From an uncultured Collinsella sp. (GTDB lineage: Bacteria > Actinomycetota > Coriobacteriia > Coriobacteriales > Coriobacteriaceae), in assembly GCA_959606065.1 (NCBI GenBank), contig CAUHHV010000029.1, forward strand, positions 1 through 19,696: a DNA stretch of 19,696 nucleotides, written 5' to 3'. Of the stretch, positions 1 through 7,001 are shown piece after piece. Each line of letters opens with the position of its first letter. Position 1 is the first letter of the stretch. The notes below the pieces were generated by a model. It had not been told where the DNA came from. It saw nothing but the letters and a program-made list of their open reading frames with translations, and ran no database searches. A program made the translations under genes and the position numbers.

Positions 1-89
1 TCAAGCCGCGCGAACACCTCATCCGGCGTCGCACACTCCCAATCAAAAAACACCAGCTCAGGCGTAAACAGTGCTTCGTTATCCGCCAT
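1..89 (-). CDS. PTS sugar transporter EIIA (fructose/mannitol type), N-terminal fragment
   Basis: This is the first 29 codons of a minus-strand gene that runs off the left edge of the window. The start of the protein contains the stretch FTPELVFFDWECATPDEVF, typical of the opening strand and helix of type-2 (fructose/mannitol/PtsN) EIIA domains, which carry a phosphoryl group from HPr to EIIB. The phospho-accepting histidine lies outside the window, so activity cannot be judged. The ATG at 87-89 is preceded by a good ribosome site (GAGAGGTGA on the minus strand). It lies downstream of purN on the same strand, but a strong hairpin terminator at 166-209 separates them, so it probably has its own promoter in 90-165. 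It could be a stand-alone EIIA or the first domain of a longer PTS protein. Confidence 0.7.
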   Translation of the reverse strand, partial: MADNEALFTPELVFFDWECATPDEVFARL

Positions 90-165
90 GCGCTCACCTC
101 TCTCATCTAGTCACCTGCGACGTTCTTGAATGACCAGTCGTTAAAGACCGTTCCCGATGACTACC

Positions 166-209
166 CAAAACAAAAGGTGGCCACGCGCGCCTTGGCGCCA
201 ATGACCACC
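166..209 (-). terminator. Intrinsic terminator after purN
   Basis: Read on the minus strand, a GC-rich hairpin with outer arms GGTGG and CCACC and an inner GGCGCC/GGCGCG region is followed by TTTTGTTTTGG. It lies about 30 bases beyond the purN stop codon and would end the purF-purM-purN transcript before the EIIA gene. The plus strand has no T run after the hairpin, so it acts in one direction. Confidence 0.75.
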
Positions 210-241
210 CTGACTACTCGGCTAAATTGTACTGTGCGCCG

Positions 242-943
242 CTAGCCGCGAGGCGCGTCAATTGCGACCTTGCCGCTCTCCAGCACGTGGACGCGACCGT
301 CGGCGAGCATCTGCACGACCTCGGGATACAGCACGTGCTCAATCGCGTGGATGTGCTCCTCGAGCGTGTCGACATCCCAACCTTCCTCGACAGCCAGCGC
401 GCGCTGGGCGATGATGGGGCCGTTGTCGTAGATCTCGTTGGCAAAGTGCACGGTCACACCGGTTACCTTGACGCCGCGCGCAAAGGCATCGTCGATCGCA
501 TGCGCGCCGGTAAAGCTCGGCAGCAGTGCCGGATGCAAGTTGACCACGCGGTTGGGAAACGCCGCCAGCAGCGGCGTGTGCACCATGCGCATGTAACCGG
601 CCATGACCACATATTCGCAGCCGCGCTCGAGCAGCTCGTGCGCGATGATCTCGTCGGCGGCGATGGGGTCGGCATAGACATCCTTGGACAGCGTGAGCGT
701 CTGGATGCCCGCGCGCTCAGCGCGCTGCAAACCCTTAGCCGAAGGACGGCTCGACACCACAAGCTCAATCGAAGCGTTGAGCTTGCCGGCGGCGATCAGA
801 TCGATCAGCGCCTGCAGGTTGGTACCCGAACCGCTGATGAGCACACCGATCTTGAGCGGCTCGGCCGTATCGGTGCCGGTCGGACGGGTGTAGGGCACAA
901 AGCCCAGGCTCGCGGCAGCAGCCATCTGCTCGTTAGCGCTCAT
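242..943 (-). CDS. purN: Phosphoribosylglycinamide formyltransferase (GART, 10-formyl-THF dependent)
   Basis: PurN transfers a formyl group from 10-formyltetrahydrofolate to GAR, the third step of de novo purine synthesis, in the cytoplasm. The 233-residue product has the phosphate-binding GSGTNLQ loop (residues 38-44) and the folate/catalytic stretch NLHPALLPSF. The candidate catalytic triad is Asn135, His137 and Asp173; the 36-residue His-Asp spacing matches E. coli PurN (His108, Asp144). The N-terminus is about 30 residues longer than E. coli PurN, with a non-conserved Ala/Thr/Pro-rich lead, so translation may begin further in (for example Met7), but no better ribosome site is evident. The start codon lies inside the end of purM (11-bp overlap), indicating translational coupling. 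It is the last gene of the purF-purM-purN block. Confidence 0.95.
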   Translation of the reverse strand: MSANEQMAAAASLGFVPYTRPTGTDTAEPLKIGVLISGSGTNLQALIDLIAAGKLNASIELVVSSRPSAKGLQRAERAGIQTLTLSKDVYADPIAADEIIAHELLERGCEYVVMAGYMRMVHTPLLAAFPNRVVNLHPALLPSFTGAHAIDDAFARGVKVTGVTVHFANEIYDNGPIIAQRALAVEEGWDVDTLEEHIHAIEHVLYPEVVQMLADGRVHVLESGKVAIDAPRG

Positions 944-2036
944 CGGAGTACACGACCTTACCGGAGCCCTCGACGCACTCGCCCACGCGGAACGGCTTCT
1001 CGCCCAGCGCGACCAGGGCCTCGGTCACGGCAGCCTCGTCCTCGGGGGCGACGATCAGGCACAGGCCAACGCCCATGTTGAAGGTCTTGCATGCCTCGTT
1101 GGGCGCGAGCTCGGCCTGGCGCGACACGTAGGTGATGACGGGCGGAACGTCCCAACCCATCTCGGCGCCGTTGCGGGTGACCACGGCGTCGACGTCGTCG
1201 GCGAGCGCGCGGTTGAGGTTCTCGGTGATGCCGCCGCCGGTGATGTGGGCGATGGCGTGCACCGGAGCGCCACCGCGCAGCAGCTCCAGAATCGGCTTGA
1301 CATAGATGCGCGTGGGGGCCAACAGGGCGTCTGCCAGCGATGCGCCGCCGAGTTCCTCGAGCGGACGGCTCAGCTCCTCGGCCTTAGCGGCGGCCTCGGG
1401 CGTGCCCGGCTTAATACCGTCGACGCCAATGACCTTACGCACGAGCGAGTAGCCGTTGGAGTGCACGCCGGTGGAAGGCAGGCCCAGGATCACGTCGCCG
1501 GGACGGACATTCGCGGGGTCGAGCATCTTGGGACGGTCGACGACGCCCACGGTAAATCCGGCAAGGTCGTAGTCGGCAGGAGCCATGACGCCGGGGTGCT
1601 CGGCCATCTCGCCGCCCACGAGCGCGCAGCCCGCGAGCTTGCAGCCGTCGGCCACACCCTTGATGATCTTTGCCATGTGCTCGGCCTCGATGTGGCCGAT
1701 GGCAACGTAGTCCAGGAAGAACAGCGGCTCGGCACCCGAAGCCAGAATGTCGTTGACGCACATAGCAACCAGGTCCTGGCCCACCGTCTCGTGACGGTCC
1801 ATGATCTGGGCGAGCACGAGCTTGGTGCCCACGCCGTCGGTACCGCTAATCAGAATCGGGTCTTCCATATCCTTAAGCGCGGCAGCCGAGAACAGGCCAC
1901 CAAAGCCACCGATGCCGCCGATGACCTCGGGACGGTTGGTGTCCTTAACCATCTGCTTAATAGCGTCAACGGCGCGGCCGCCCTCGGCGGTATCGACGCC
2001 GGCATCCTCATACGTCACATGCTTGCTGTCGCTCAT
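933..2036 (-). CDS. purM: Phosphoribosylformylglycinamidine cyclo-ligase (AIR synthetase)
   Basis: PurM closes the imidazole ring of FGAM with ATP to give AIR, the fifth step of purine synthesis. The 367-residue length is normal for the family. Diagnostic segments are all present: YEDAGVD near the N-terminus, GGFGGLF, the ATP/substrate loop GTDGVGTKL, the CVNDI metal/ATP region, GGEMAEHPG and the LPSTGVHSNGYSLVR segment. The ATG at 2034-2036 follows a purine-rich ribosome site (GAGAGGAAGG) at good spacing. purN starts inside the last codons of this gene. The 157-bp gap upstream, between purF and purM, carries a terminator-like hairpin and two GC-rich stem-loops, so purM-purN expression may be adjusted independently of purF. 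Confidence 0.96.
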   Translation of the reverse strand: MSDSKHVTYEDAGVDTAEGGRAVDAIKQMVKDTNRPEVIGGIGGFGGLFSAAALKDMEDPILISGTDGVGTKLVLAQIMDRHETVGQDLVAMCVNDILASGAEPLFFLDYVAIGHIEAEHMAKIIKGVADGCKLAGCALVGGEMAEHPGVMAPADYDLAGFTVGVVDRPKMLDPANVRPGDVILGLPSTGVHSNGYSLVRKVIGVDGIKPGTPEAAAKAEELSRPLEELGGASLADALLAPTRIYVKPILELLRGGAPVHAIAHITGGGITENLNRALADDVDAVVTRNGAEMGWDVPPVITYVSRQAELAPNEACKTFNMGVGLCLIVAPEDEAAVTEALVALGEKPFRVGECVEGSGKVVYSDER

Positions 2037-2056
2037 CTGAGCCTTCCTCTCCCACT

Positions 2057-2132
2057 ACCGTGGCGCCGCCCGGGCGCCAAACGGTGCTCATAGTTGCGTT
2101 CATTTCGGCGCGCGCCATAACAACGCGCGCCG
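2057..2132 (-). other. Two GC-rich stem-loops in the purM leader
   Basis: Two inverted repeats lie between purF and purM. The one at 2057-2085 has arms ACCGT/ACGGT plus GGCGCC/GGCGCC with a two-base bulge. The one at 2106-2132 has perfect nine-base arms (CGGCGCGCG and CGCGCGCCG) around a nine-base loop. Neither is followed by a T run on the minus strand, so they are not simple terminators. They may protect or regulate the purM-purN message, but no known riboswitch class is recognised. Confidence 0.5.
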
Positions 2133-2164
2133 TCATATCAACAAAACAGCAGGTAAAACCTACC

Positions 2165-2193
2165 AAAATAAACCTGTCCCTTTTTGGCAGGTT
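2165..2193 (-). terminator. Hairpin abutting the purF stop codon (terminator-like, possibly attenuating)
   Basis: Arms AACCTG (2171-2176) and CAGGTT (2188-2193) form a hairpin directly against the purF stop codon at 2194-2196. On the minus strand it is followed by a TTTATTTT-like stretch. A second short hairpin (AGGT/ACCT, 2151-2161) follows. The stem is short, so termination is probably partial, letting some transcription continue into purM. Confidence 0.5.
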
Positions 2194-3864
2194 TTAGGCC
2201 TCGCCGTGTTCCTCTTCCCAGCTGCGATCGTCGTATTTCTCGACCACGGCGTCGTCATCAAAGTGCAGCGGCTTGTCCAGGTTGCGGGGCTTAAAGCCCT
2301 CCATGAACTTGTCGCGGCCAAAGCTCTCGGGAATCGCCACGGGGTAGCGGCCGGTAAAGCACGCATCGCAGTAACCGCCCTTGGGCATGACCTTAAGCAG
2401 GCCCTCGACCGAAAGGAAGGCCAGCGAATCGGCGCCGATATACTCGCAAATCTCGTCGACCGTCTTGTTGGCGCTGATAAGCTGCGACTGCACGTCGGTA
2501 TCGATACCGTAGAAGCACGGCCAGATGACCTCGGGCGAGTTGATGCGGATATGAATCTCCTTGGCGCCGGCGTTGCGCAGCATCTTGACGAGCTGCACCA
2601 TGGTGGTGCCGCGCACGATGGAGTCGTCGATGACGACCAGGCGCTTGCCCTCGATGTTGTCACGCAGCGGGTTGAGCTTCATACGCACGCCCATGGCACG
2701 CAGCTCCTGCGTAGGCTCGATAAACGTACGGCCCACATAGCGGTTCTTGATGAGGCCCTCGCCAAAGGGAATGCCACTCTCGTGCGAATAGCCCTCCGCG
2801 GGCGGCAGGCCGGAGTCGGGCACGCCGATGACCAGGTCGGCCTCGACGGGCTCCTCATGTGCCAGCTGACGACCCATGTCATAACGGCAGGCGTAGACGC
2901 TCTTGCCGTTCATGATGGAATCGGGGCGAGCAAAGTAGACCTGCTCAAAAATGCAGTTAGCAGGCTCTTCGGCGGCAGGCACGCCCTGCTCGGACACAAG
3001 GCCCTCGGCGCTGATGCGCAAAATCTCACCGGGACGGACGTCGCGGACGTACTCGGCGCCCACGATATCGAGCGCGCAGGTCTCGGAGGCAACGACCCAG
3101 CCGCCGGCGCGCGTGACATGGGTGGTGGCGTCGACCGTCGCGGCGCCGTCCTGCGACGGCAGCTGCGAAACGGATGCGGCATCGGCCTGGTCCAGGCCCT
3201 CATCCACCAGCTTGCCCAGCACGAGCGGGCGAATGCCGTGCGGATCGCGGAATGCGTAGAGCGCCTGCTCGTTGATGAGCGTCATGGCGTAGCCGCCGCG
3301 CACGAGCTCCATGGTCTTGCGAATGCCCTCGCGCAGATGGCCAGTACGCTGAGTAAAGTAGCCGATGAGTTTGGTCGCGACCTCGGAATCCGAGTTGGAG
3401 AGGAACGGTACGCCCAGCTCGATCAGCTGGCGACGCAGCTCGTCGGTGTTGACGAGGGTGCCGTTGTGCGCGAGCGCGATAATGACGCTATTGATGGTAG
3501 AGAGGTGCGGCTGAGAGGCTTCCCAGCTCTTGGCGCCGGCGGTGCCGTAGCGCACATGACCCACGGCCAGCTGACCGGAGAGCGTCGACAAGTCGGCATT
3601 GGAGAACACGCGGTCGAGCAGGCCCAGATCCTTGCGGACCATAACCGTACCGCCGTCACCAACGGCGATTCCCGCCGATTCTTGGCCGCGATGCTGCAGT
3701 GCACGCAGGCCAAAGTACGTCAGTCGAGCCACGTCGCGATCGGGCGCCCAGACACCAAAAACGCCGCATTCCTCATGCAGCTGGTCAGAGTCCGGATCAT
3801 ACGTCGACATGGCGTTCACCTGTCCCGCGGCACGCTCGGCCGCGCGGATGGTTTCTTGAGACAT
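2194..3864 (-). CDS. purF: Amidophosphoribosyltransferase, Fe-S (B. subtilis) type
   Basis: PurF commits PRPP and glutamine to purine synthesis by making phosphoribosylamine. The 556-residue product begins with a 32-residue lead before Cys33 of the ECGVFGVW motif. In B. subtilis-type enzymes a propeptide is removed to expose this cysteine as the N-terminal glutaminase nucleophile. The lead is longer than the classic 11-residue propeptide, and a second Met at residue 19 is an alternative start; however, the ATG at 3862-3864 has the ribosome site (GAGGGGA). The glutaminase domain covers the first half and includes RYGTAG and LAHNGTLVN. The C-terminal transferase domain has the PRPP loop VVIDDSIVRGTT. 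Cysteines in NCIFEQVYFARPDS, PCFYGIDTD and YCDACFTGRYP match the four ligands of the 4Fe-4S cluster. It is the first gene of the purF-purM-purN block. Confidence 0.96.
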   Translation of the reverse strand: MSQETIRAAERAAGQVNAMSTYDPDSDQLHEECGVFGVWAPDRDVARLTYFGLRALQHRGQESAGIAVGDGGTVMVRKDLGLLDRVFSNADLSTLSGQLAVGHVRYGTAGAKSWEASQPHLSTINSVIIALAHNGTLVNTDELRRQLIELGVPFLSNSDSEVATKLIGYFTQRTGHLREGIRKTMELVRGGYAMTLINEQALYAFRDPHGIRPLVLGKLVDEGLDQADAASVSQLPSQDGAATVDATTHVTRAGGWVVASETCALDIVGAEYVRDVRPGEILRISAEGLVSEQGVPAAEEPANCIFEQVYFARPDSIMNGKSVYACRYDMGRQLAHEEPVEADLVIGVPDSGLPPAEGYSHESGIPFGEGLIKNRYVGRTFIEPTQELRAMGVRMKLNPLRDNIEGKRLVVIDDSIVRGTTMVQLVKMLRNAGAKEIHIRINSPEVIWPCFYGIDTDVQSQLISANKTVDEICEYIGADSLAFLSVEGLLKVMPKGGYCDACFTGRYPVAIPESFGRDKFMEGFKPRNLDKPLHFDDDAVVEKYDDRSWEEEHGEA

Positions 3865-3905
3865 GGCATCCCCTCAGAGCCTCGTATTTTGGCGTTACCC
3901 GCCTT

Positions 3906-3911
3906 ATTATA
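3906..3911 (-). promoter_or_regulatory. Candidate -10 of the purF promoter
   Basis: A perfect TATAAT on the minus strand lies about 42 bases upstream of the purF start codon. No convincing -35 hexamer is seen at 16-18 bases, so either the promoter needs an activator or the true promoter is elsewhere in 3865-4160. A second, weaker GATAAT sits near 3971. Confidence 0.5.
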
Positions 3912-4126
3912 CGCACGGCGCGACGCGCTCCCCCGCGCATGAGCAGCGCTTTTTAAAAGCCCACCGAGCTTATTATCCGTTTTGCGACCAAACATTTTAT
4001 TGGGTAGTCCACTCTCAGGGGCAACGGCCTCGAAGACTTCCCGTGCGCCGTGTCTCGCCCGCGCTAGGGGCTACATTGTTGCAATTGGGACGTTCGTCCT
4101 GTCTTTTAGCTGGTCGTCGGCGTATC

Positions 4127-4144
4127 CTTGTAGGCTACTACAAG
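4127..4144 (+). promoter_or_regulatory. Perfect inverted repeat just upstream of the CmpB-type gene
   Basis: CTTGTAG and CTACAAG form seven-base arms around GCTA, ending five bases before the ribosome site (GAAAGG, 4149-4154) of the gene starting at 4161. It could be a regulator's operator or a short 5' leader hairpin. Purine PurBox or riboswitch features were not recognised here. Confidence 0.45.
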
Positions 4145-4160
4145 ACGAGAAAGGTAGCGT

Positions 4161-5390
4161 ATGGATCGAAATCAACTCGACCCCAGTGTCCCCAGCACCA
4201 CGGAGGCCAAGAAGATCCCCCTTATCATCAAGGTCTACGCAGTCCTGTGCACCCTATCTGGCGTGGGCACGCTCCCGTCAGTCGCCGTCTTTATGTGGCA
4301 GGTCATCACCGCACTCATTAACGGCAACGTCGCCGCTAAGCTCGGTGATAACACCCTGGTCGCGGTTGGCCTTATCGTCGCCGGCATTATGCTCTCGGCG
4401 GCAAGCGCGATCATCTTGATCGTCTTTGGCCTGGACCTCATCAAGGACCAGCGGCGCAATGCCGCCCGCCTGTCTTACGTCCTCATCGCATTTACCGTCG
4501 TGGAGCTTTTAGTTGACGTGATGCTCCAGGGCATCGGACCCTTCCTGCTGCGCCCCGCCGTCCAGCTTGTCATCCTCATTGCGCTGTCGGCCACCGTCGA
4601 CCCCACGCTACGCCAGGAGCGCGAACTGCAGCGCCGTCTGCAAGAGATGCTCGACCGCGATGCCGCCGCCGAGGGGATGCTCGGCCGCGACGAAACCGGC
4701 GAGGGCTACATCAAGCTCAACTACTTCAACCTGTTCTGGGTATTCTTCGTCTGCAGCGTGTTAGGTCTCATTCTCGAGGAAGTCTGGCATATGGTCGTCG
4801 TCGATCCCGGCGTCTATCAGGACCGTGCCGGTATGCTATTTGGCCCCTTTAGCCCCATCTACGGATTTGGCGCGGTGCTCATGACCATGGCGCTCAACCG
4901 CTTCTATAAAAAGAATCCTCTGATCATTTTCCTGGTAAGTGCCCTGATCGGCGGCGCTTTCGAGGTGTTTGTAGGCTGGTTTATGCAGACCTCATTTGGC
5001 GTGGTGTCGTGGAGCTATTCACACATTAGGCTATTCGGCATGCCCGATCCCATCGCGGTATTGACCGGGGGACGCACATGCACGCCGTTTGCCTGCATGT
5101 GGGGCCTGGGTGGCCTCATCTGGATCAAGGTCTTGCTGCCGCGCCTGCTTAAGCTCATCAATATGATTCCATGGAAACGCCGCTACTCTGCTACCGTCAT
5201 CCTGACCGCCGTCATGTTGATCGACGGCGTCATGACGTTGCAATCGCTCGACTATTGGTATCAGCGCGTCAACGGAACCGTTCGAAATATTCCCGTCGCA
5301 CAGTTCTATGACAAGCATTTCGATAACGAATATATGGAGAACCGTTTTCAGAGTATGACCATGAGCCCCAAGGACGCCACACGCGTGTAG
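4161..5390 (+). CDS. Multi-pass membrane protein with C-terminal CmpB/PF06541 'putative ABC-transporter type IV' domain
   Basis: The 409-residue protein has an N-terminal set of hydrophobic helices (roughly residues 18-140), a charged cytoplasmic-looking link rich in Arg/Glu (145-180), and a second membrane domain from about 188. The second domain contains NLFWVFFVCSVLGLILEEVW, then GMLFGPFSPIYGFGAVL and later IGGAFEVFVGWFMQ. These are the hallmarks of the PF06541 family, named as ABC-transporter-like but without an established substrate. No ATPase gene is nearby, so its role cannot be stated. The ATG follows GAAAGG at good spacing. It is divergent from purF and convergent with the MoaE-like gene, with a hairpin in the shared 3' gap, so it is probably a single-gene unit. 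The inverted repeat at 4127-4144 may control it. Confidence 0.85.
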   Translation: MDRNQLDPSVPSTTEAKKIPLIIKVYAVLCTLSGVGTLPSVAVFMWQVITALINGNVAAKLGDNTLVAVGLIVAGIMLSAASAIILIVFGLDLIKDQRRNAARLSYVLIAFTVVELLVDVMLQGIGPFLLRPAVQLVILIALSATVDPTLRQERELQRRLQEMLDRDAAAEGMLGRDETGEGYIKLNYFNLFWVFFVCSVLGLILEEVWHMVVVDPGVYQDRAGMLFGPFSPIYGFGAVLMTMALNRFYKKNPLIIFLVSALIGGAFEVFVGWFMQTSFGVVSWSYSHIRLFGMPDPIAVLTGGRTCTPFACMWGLGGLIWIKVLLPRLLKLINMIPWKRRYSATVILTAVMLIDGVMTLQSLDYWYQRVNGTVRNIPVAQFYDKHFDNEYMENRFQSMTMSPKDATRV

Positions 5391-5422
5391 CAAACGCCAG
5401 AGCAAAATAGCTCCAACACATC

Positions 5423-5463
5423 AAAGCCCGCTGGCAGATCTACATGAACTGCCGGCGGGCTTT
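5423..5463. terminator. Bidirectional hairpin between convergent genes
   Basis: AAAGCCCGC pairs with GCGGGCTTT, extended by CTGGCAG/CTGCCGG-type pairing around a short loop. It is flanked by A and T bases on both sides. It lies between the plus-strand gene ending at 5390 and the minus-strand gene ending at 5497 and can serve both. The T run is short. Confidence 0.65.
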
Positions 5464-5496
5464 CGCTATAGACAGACTCGGATTGCCGACGAGGCC

Positions 5497-5913
5497 TTAC
5501 GCCTCGCGCTCGACCTCGCTCACGCACTCGTTCTTGATGGTGCCGACGAGCGACTGCAGCGCATCGACCACATGCGGGCGAATGTCCCCGCCAATGAGCA
5601 CGAGCATGATGTCGTCACCTACGGCAAGCTCGCCGCTTGCCAGCCACACGCGCACATAGCCGATACCCGGCATCGTGCGCGTCGCCTCGATAGCGGCCTG
5701 CACCTTTTCGGCATCGAAGCCAAACACCATGCCGCCCACCTTGTGGCCTGGCGCCACGCCATCGGTCTCGACTCCGCGCACTTCGGCCTTGGGCGTCGCG
5801 CGCACCACGCCGTTGTGTGTCAGGTACATCCCACAATCAGCCGCCGAAACATCGGCCTTGGCTTCGCGCAGCCAAGCATCAACCGAAGGCATCGATTTGC
5901 CGTTCTCAAGCAT
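5497..5913 (-). CDS. MoaE-like protein (molybdopterin synthase large-subunit fold), possibly diverged
   Basis: The roughly 138-residue product resembles the MoaE fold: an N-terminal GMYLTHNGVVR strand, then AAIEATRTMPGIGYVRVWLASGEL and GDDIMLVLIGGDIRPHVVDAL, ending in a helix. MoaE makes the dithiolene of molybdopterin with sulfur from MoaD. By hand alignment to E. coli MoaE, the first catalytic lysine position (Lys119) is kept. The second (Lys126) falls on valine, and the His of the His-Arg pair (103/104) is isoleucine, so activity is uncertain. No other molybdenum-cofactor gene is in the window. Two ATGs are adjacent; the second (5911-5913) sits five bases after AAGGAG and is preferred over 5914-5916. 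It is the last gene of a compact group after purE and the sortase (53-bp gap). Confidence 0.7.
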   Translation of the reverse strand: MLENGKSMPSVDAWLREAKADVSAADCGMYLTHNGVVRATPKAEVRGVETDGVAPGHKVGGMVFGFDAEKVQAAIEATRTMPGIGYVRVWLASGELAVGDDIMLVLIGGDIRPHVVDALQSLVGTIKNECVSEVEREA

Positions 5914-5966
5914 CATTTCTCCTTTTGATTTCCAGGGTAGTCTTTTTGGGACGGGGCCCGGACACT

Positions 5967-6965
5967 TTATTCCTCGACCGGCGTGAGCACCATGACGGCG
6001 CGCGTATTGCTAAATGACAGCGAACGGCAGGTCACAAGCGTTACGACCTTGGTTGCCGAAGCGGCACGATCGGTGGCATCGCTCGCCACGGCAGAGGCAC
6101 CGTCGAGCATCTCGGACAGATAATTCTTCAGTCCGTCATCGCCCTCAAAGTTGGGCGTGCGCGCCTTGGCATACGTGTCCTCGACCACCTTGGTCGCCAG
6201 CGGACGCAGCTTATACGTCGCGTCACGTGTGATGTAGTACACGTAGTCCATGCTGTCGAACGTCGCTTGATCGGTCGTATCCGAAATCACGTTGAACATC
6301 GAACCGTCGTTCATGTGATGACCGTAAATCGTGGTCTGCTGATCCACCATGCCCGGCGCGGTGTCGTCGCTATCCAGGAAGATGGCACCCGACGCATTGG
6401 CGGTGCCGTCGAACAGCGTGTTGAGGTACTTGGAGTTGTTGTTGGTCTGCACCACGGGGTAGTTGATGTTGGTGCCGGGCGCGTAAATCCAACCCACAAC
6501 CTCGGGATTTGTCTGGGCAAGCGCATTGAAGTCGATAATTGGCACGCCACTGGCGTCCTTGTCGCTCACATATTGCTTTTCGATTTTTTGATACGACTCG
6601 CTCGCCTGCTTGTAGCCAATCTGCGCGTTGATAAAGATAGCGGCCGCAGCAACGATCAGGCCAATACCGATGATGATGAGCAGAATGGGAATGACGGAGC
6701 GGCGATTTTTGCGCGGCGGCTCGGTATAGCTCGATGGCGCGGCATGCGCCGAAGAGCGAGGTGACTTCTTGGCCGTACTGTATGACGAAGGGCGATATGC
6801 AGCAGGTGTATCCTGACGGCGATGCTTCGCCGGCGTCACGGGGCGCGGCGCACGTGACTGCTGAGGAGAGGATGTCCGACCCTGCTGCGGCGCGCGGGCT
6901 GCTCCCGACTTGGCTGGATCGGGAATCCGAGAAGCCGAAAAACGCTTTCCCTGATAGTCGGACAT
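5967..6965 (-). CDS. Class B sortase (cysteine transpeptidase)
   Basis: Sortases cleave a C-terminal sorting signal and join surface proteins to peptidoglycan or pili. The 332-residue protein has a long basic, Pro/Ser-rich cytoplasmic tail (1-88) and one membrane helix (about 91-112), followed by an extracellular catalytic domain. Class B hallmarks are the segment NPEVVGWIYAPGTNINYPVV, the histidine motif TIYGHHMNDGSMF (His216), TLVTC (Cys313) and an Arg nine residues on (Arg322). All three catalytic residues are present. The ATG has AAGGAG upstream. It starts 36 bp after purE on the same strand, so it is probably co-transcribed with it. The anchored GH31 protein encoded just beyond purE is a candidate substrate, although its IPNTG signal is more like class A/E signals than the NPQTN of classical SrtB. 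Confidence 0.9.
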   Translation of the reverse strand: MSDYQGKRFSASRIPDPAKSGAARAPQQGRTSSPQQSRAPRPVTPAKHRRQDTPAAYRPSSYSTAKKSPRSSAHAAPSSYTEPPRKNRRSVIPILLIIIGIGLIVAAAAIFINAQIGYKQASESYQKIEKQYVSDKDASGVPIIDFNALAQTNPEVVGWIYAPGTNINYPVVQTNNNSKYLNTLFDGTANASGAIFLDSDDTAPGMVDQQTTIYGHHMNDGSMFNVISDTTDQATFDSMDYVYYITRDATYKLRPLATKVVEDTYAKARTPNFEGDDGLKNYLSEMLDGASAVASDATDRAASATKVVTLVTCRSLSFSNTRAVMVLTPVEE

Positions 6966-7001
6966 GGCTCTCCTTATGCTGCAAATGGACTGGCAGAGCG
7001 C

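Noticed and set aside
227..1081. 284-codon plus-strand frame opposite purN and purM
   Set aside because: Antisense to two well-supported purine genes, with an Arg/His-rich shadow composition.
2206..3942. 578-codon open frame on the plus strand opposite purF
   Set aside because: It lies antisense to a certain purF gene and has no recognisable domain or ribosome site. Long antisense frames are common in GC-rich genes with strong third-position bias.
155..4010. GACTACCCAA near 158 and, inverted, near 4005 as a repeat flanking the purine block
   Set aside because: Only about ten bases are shared, without flanking similarity; not enough to call a repeat.
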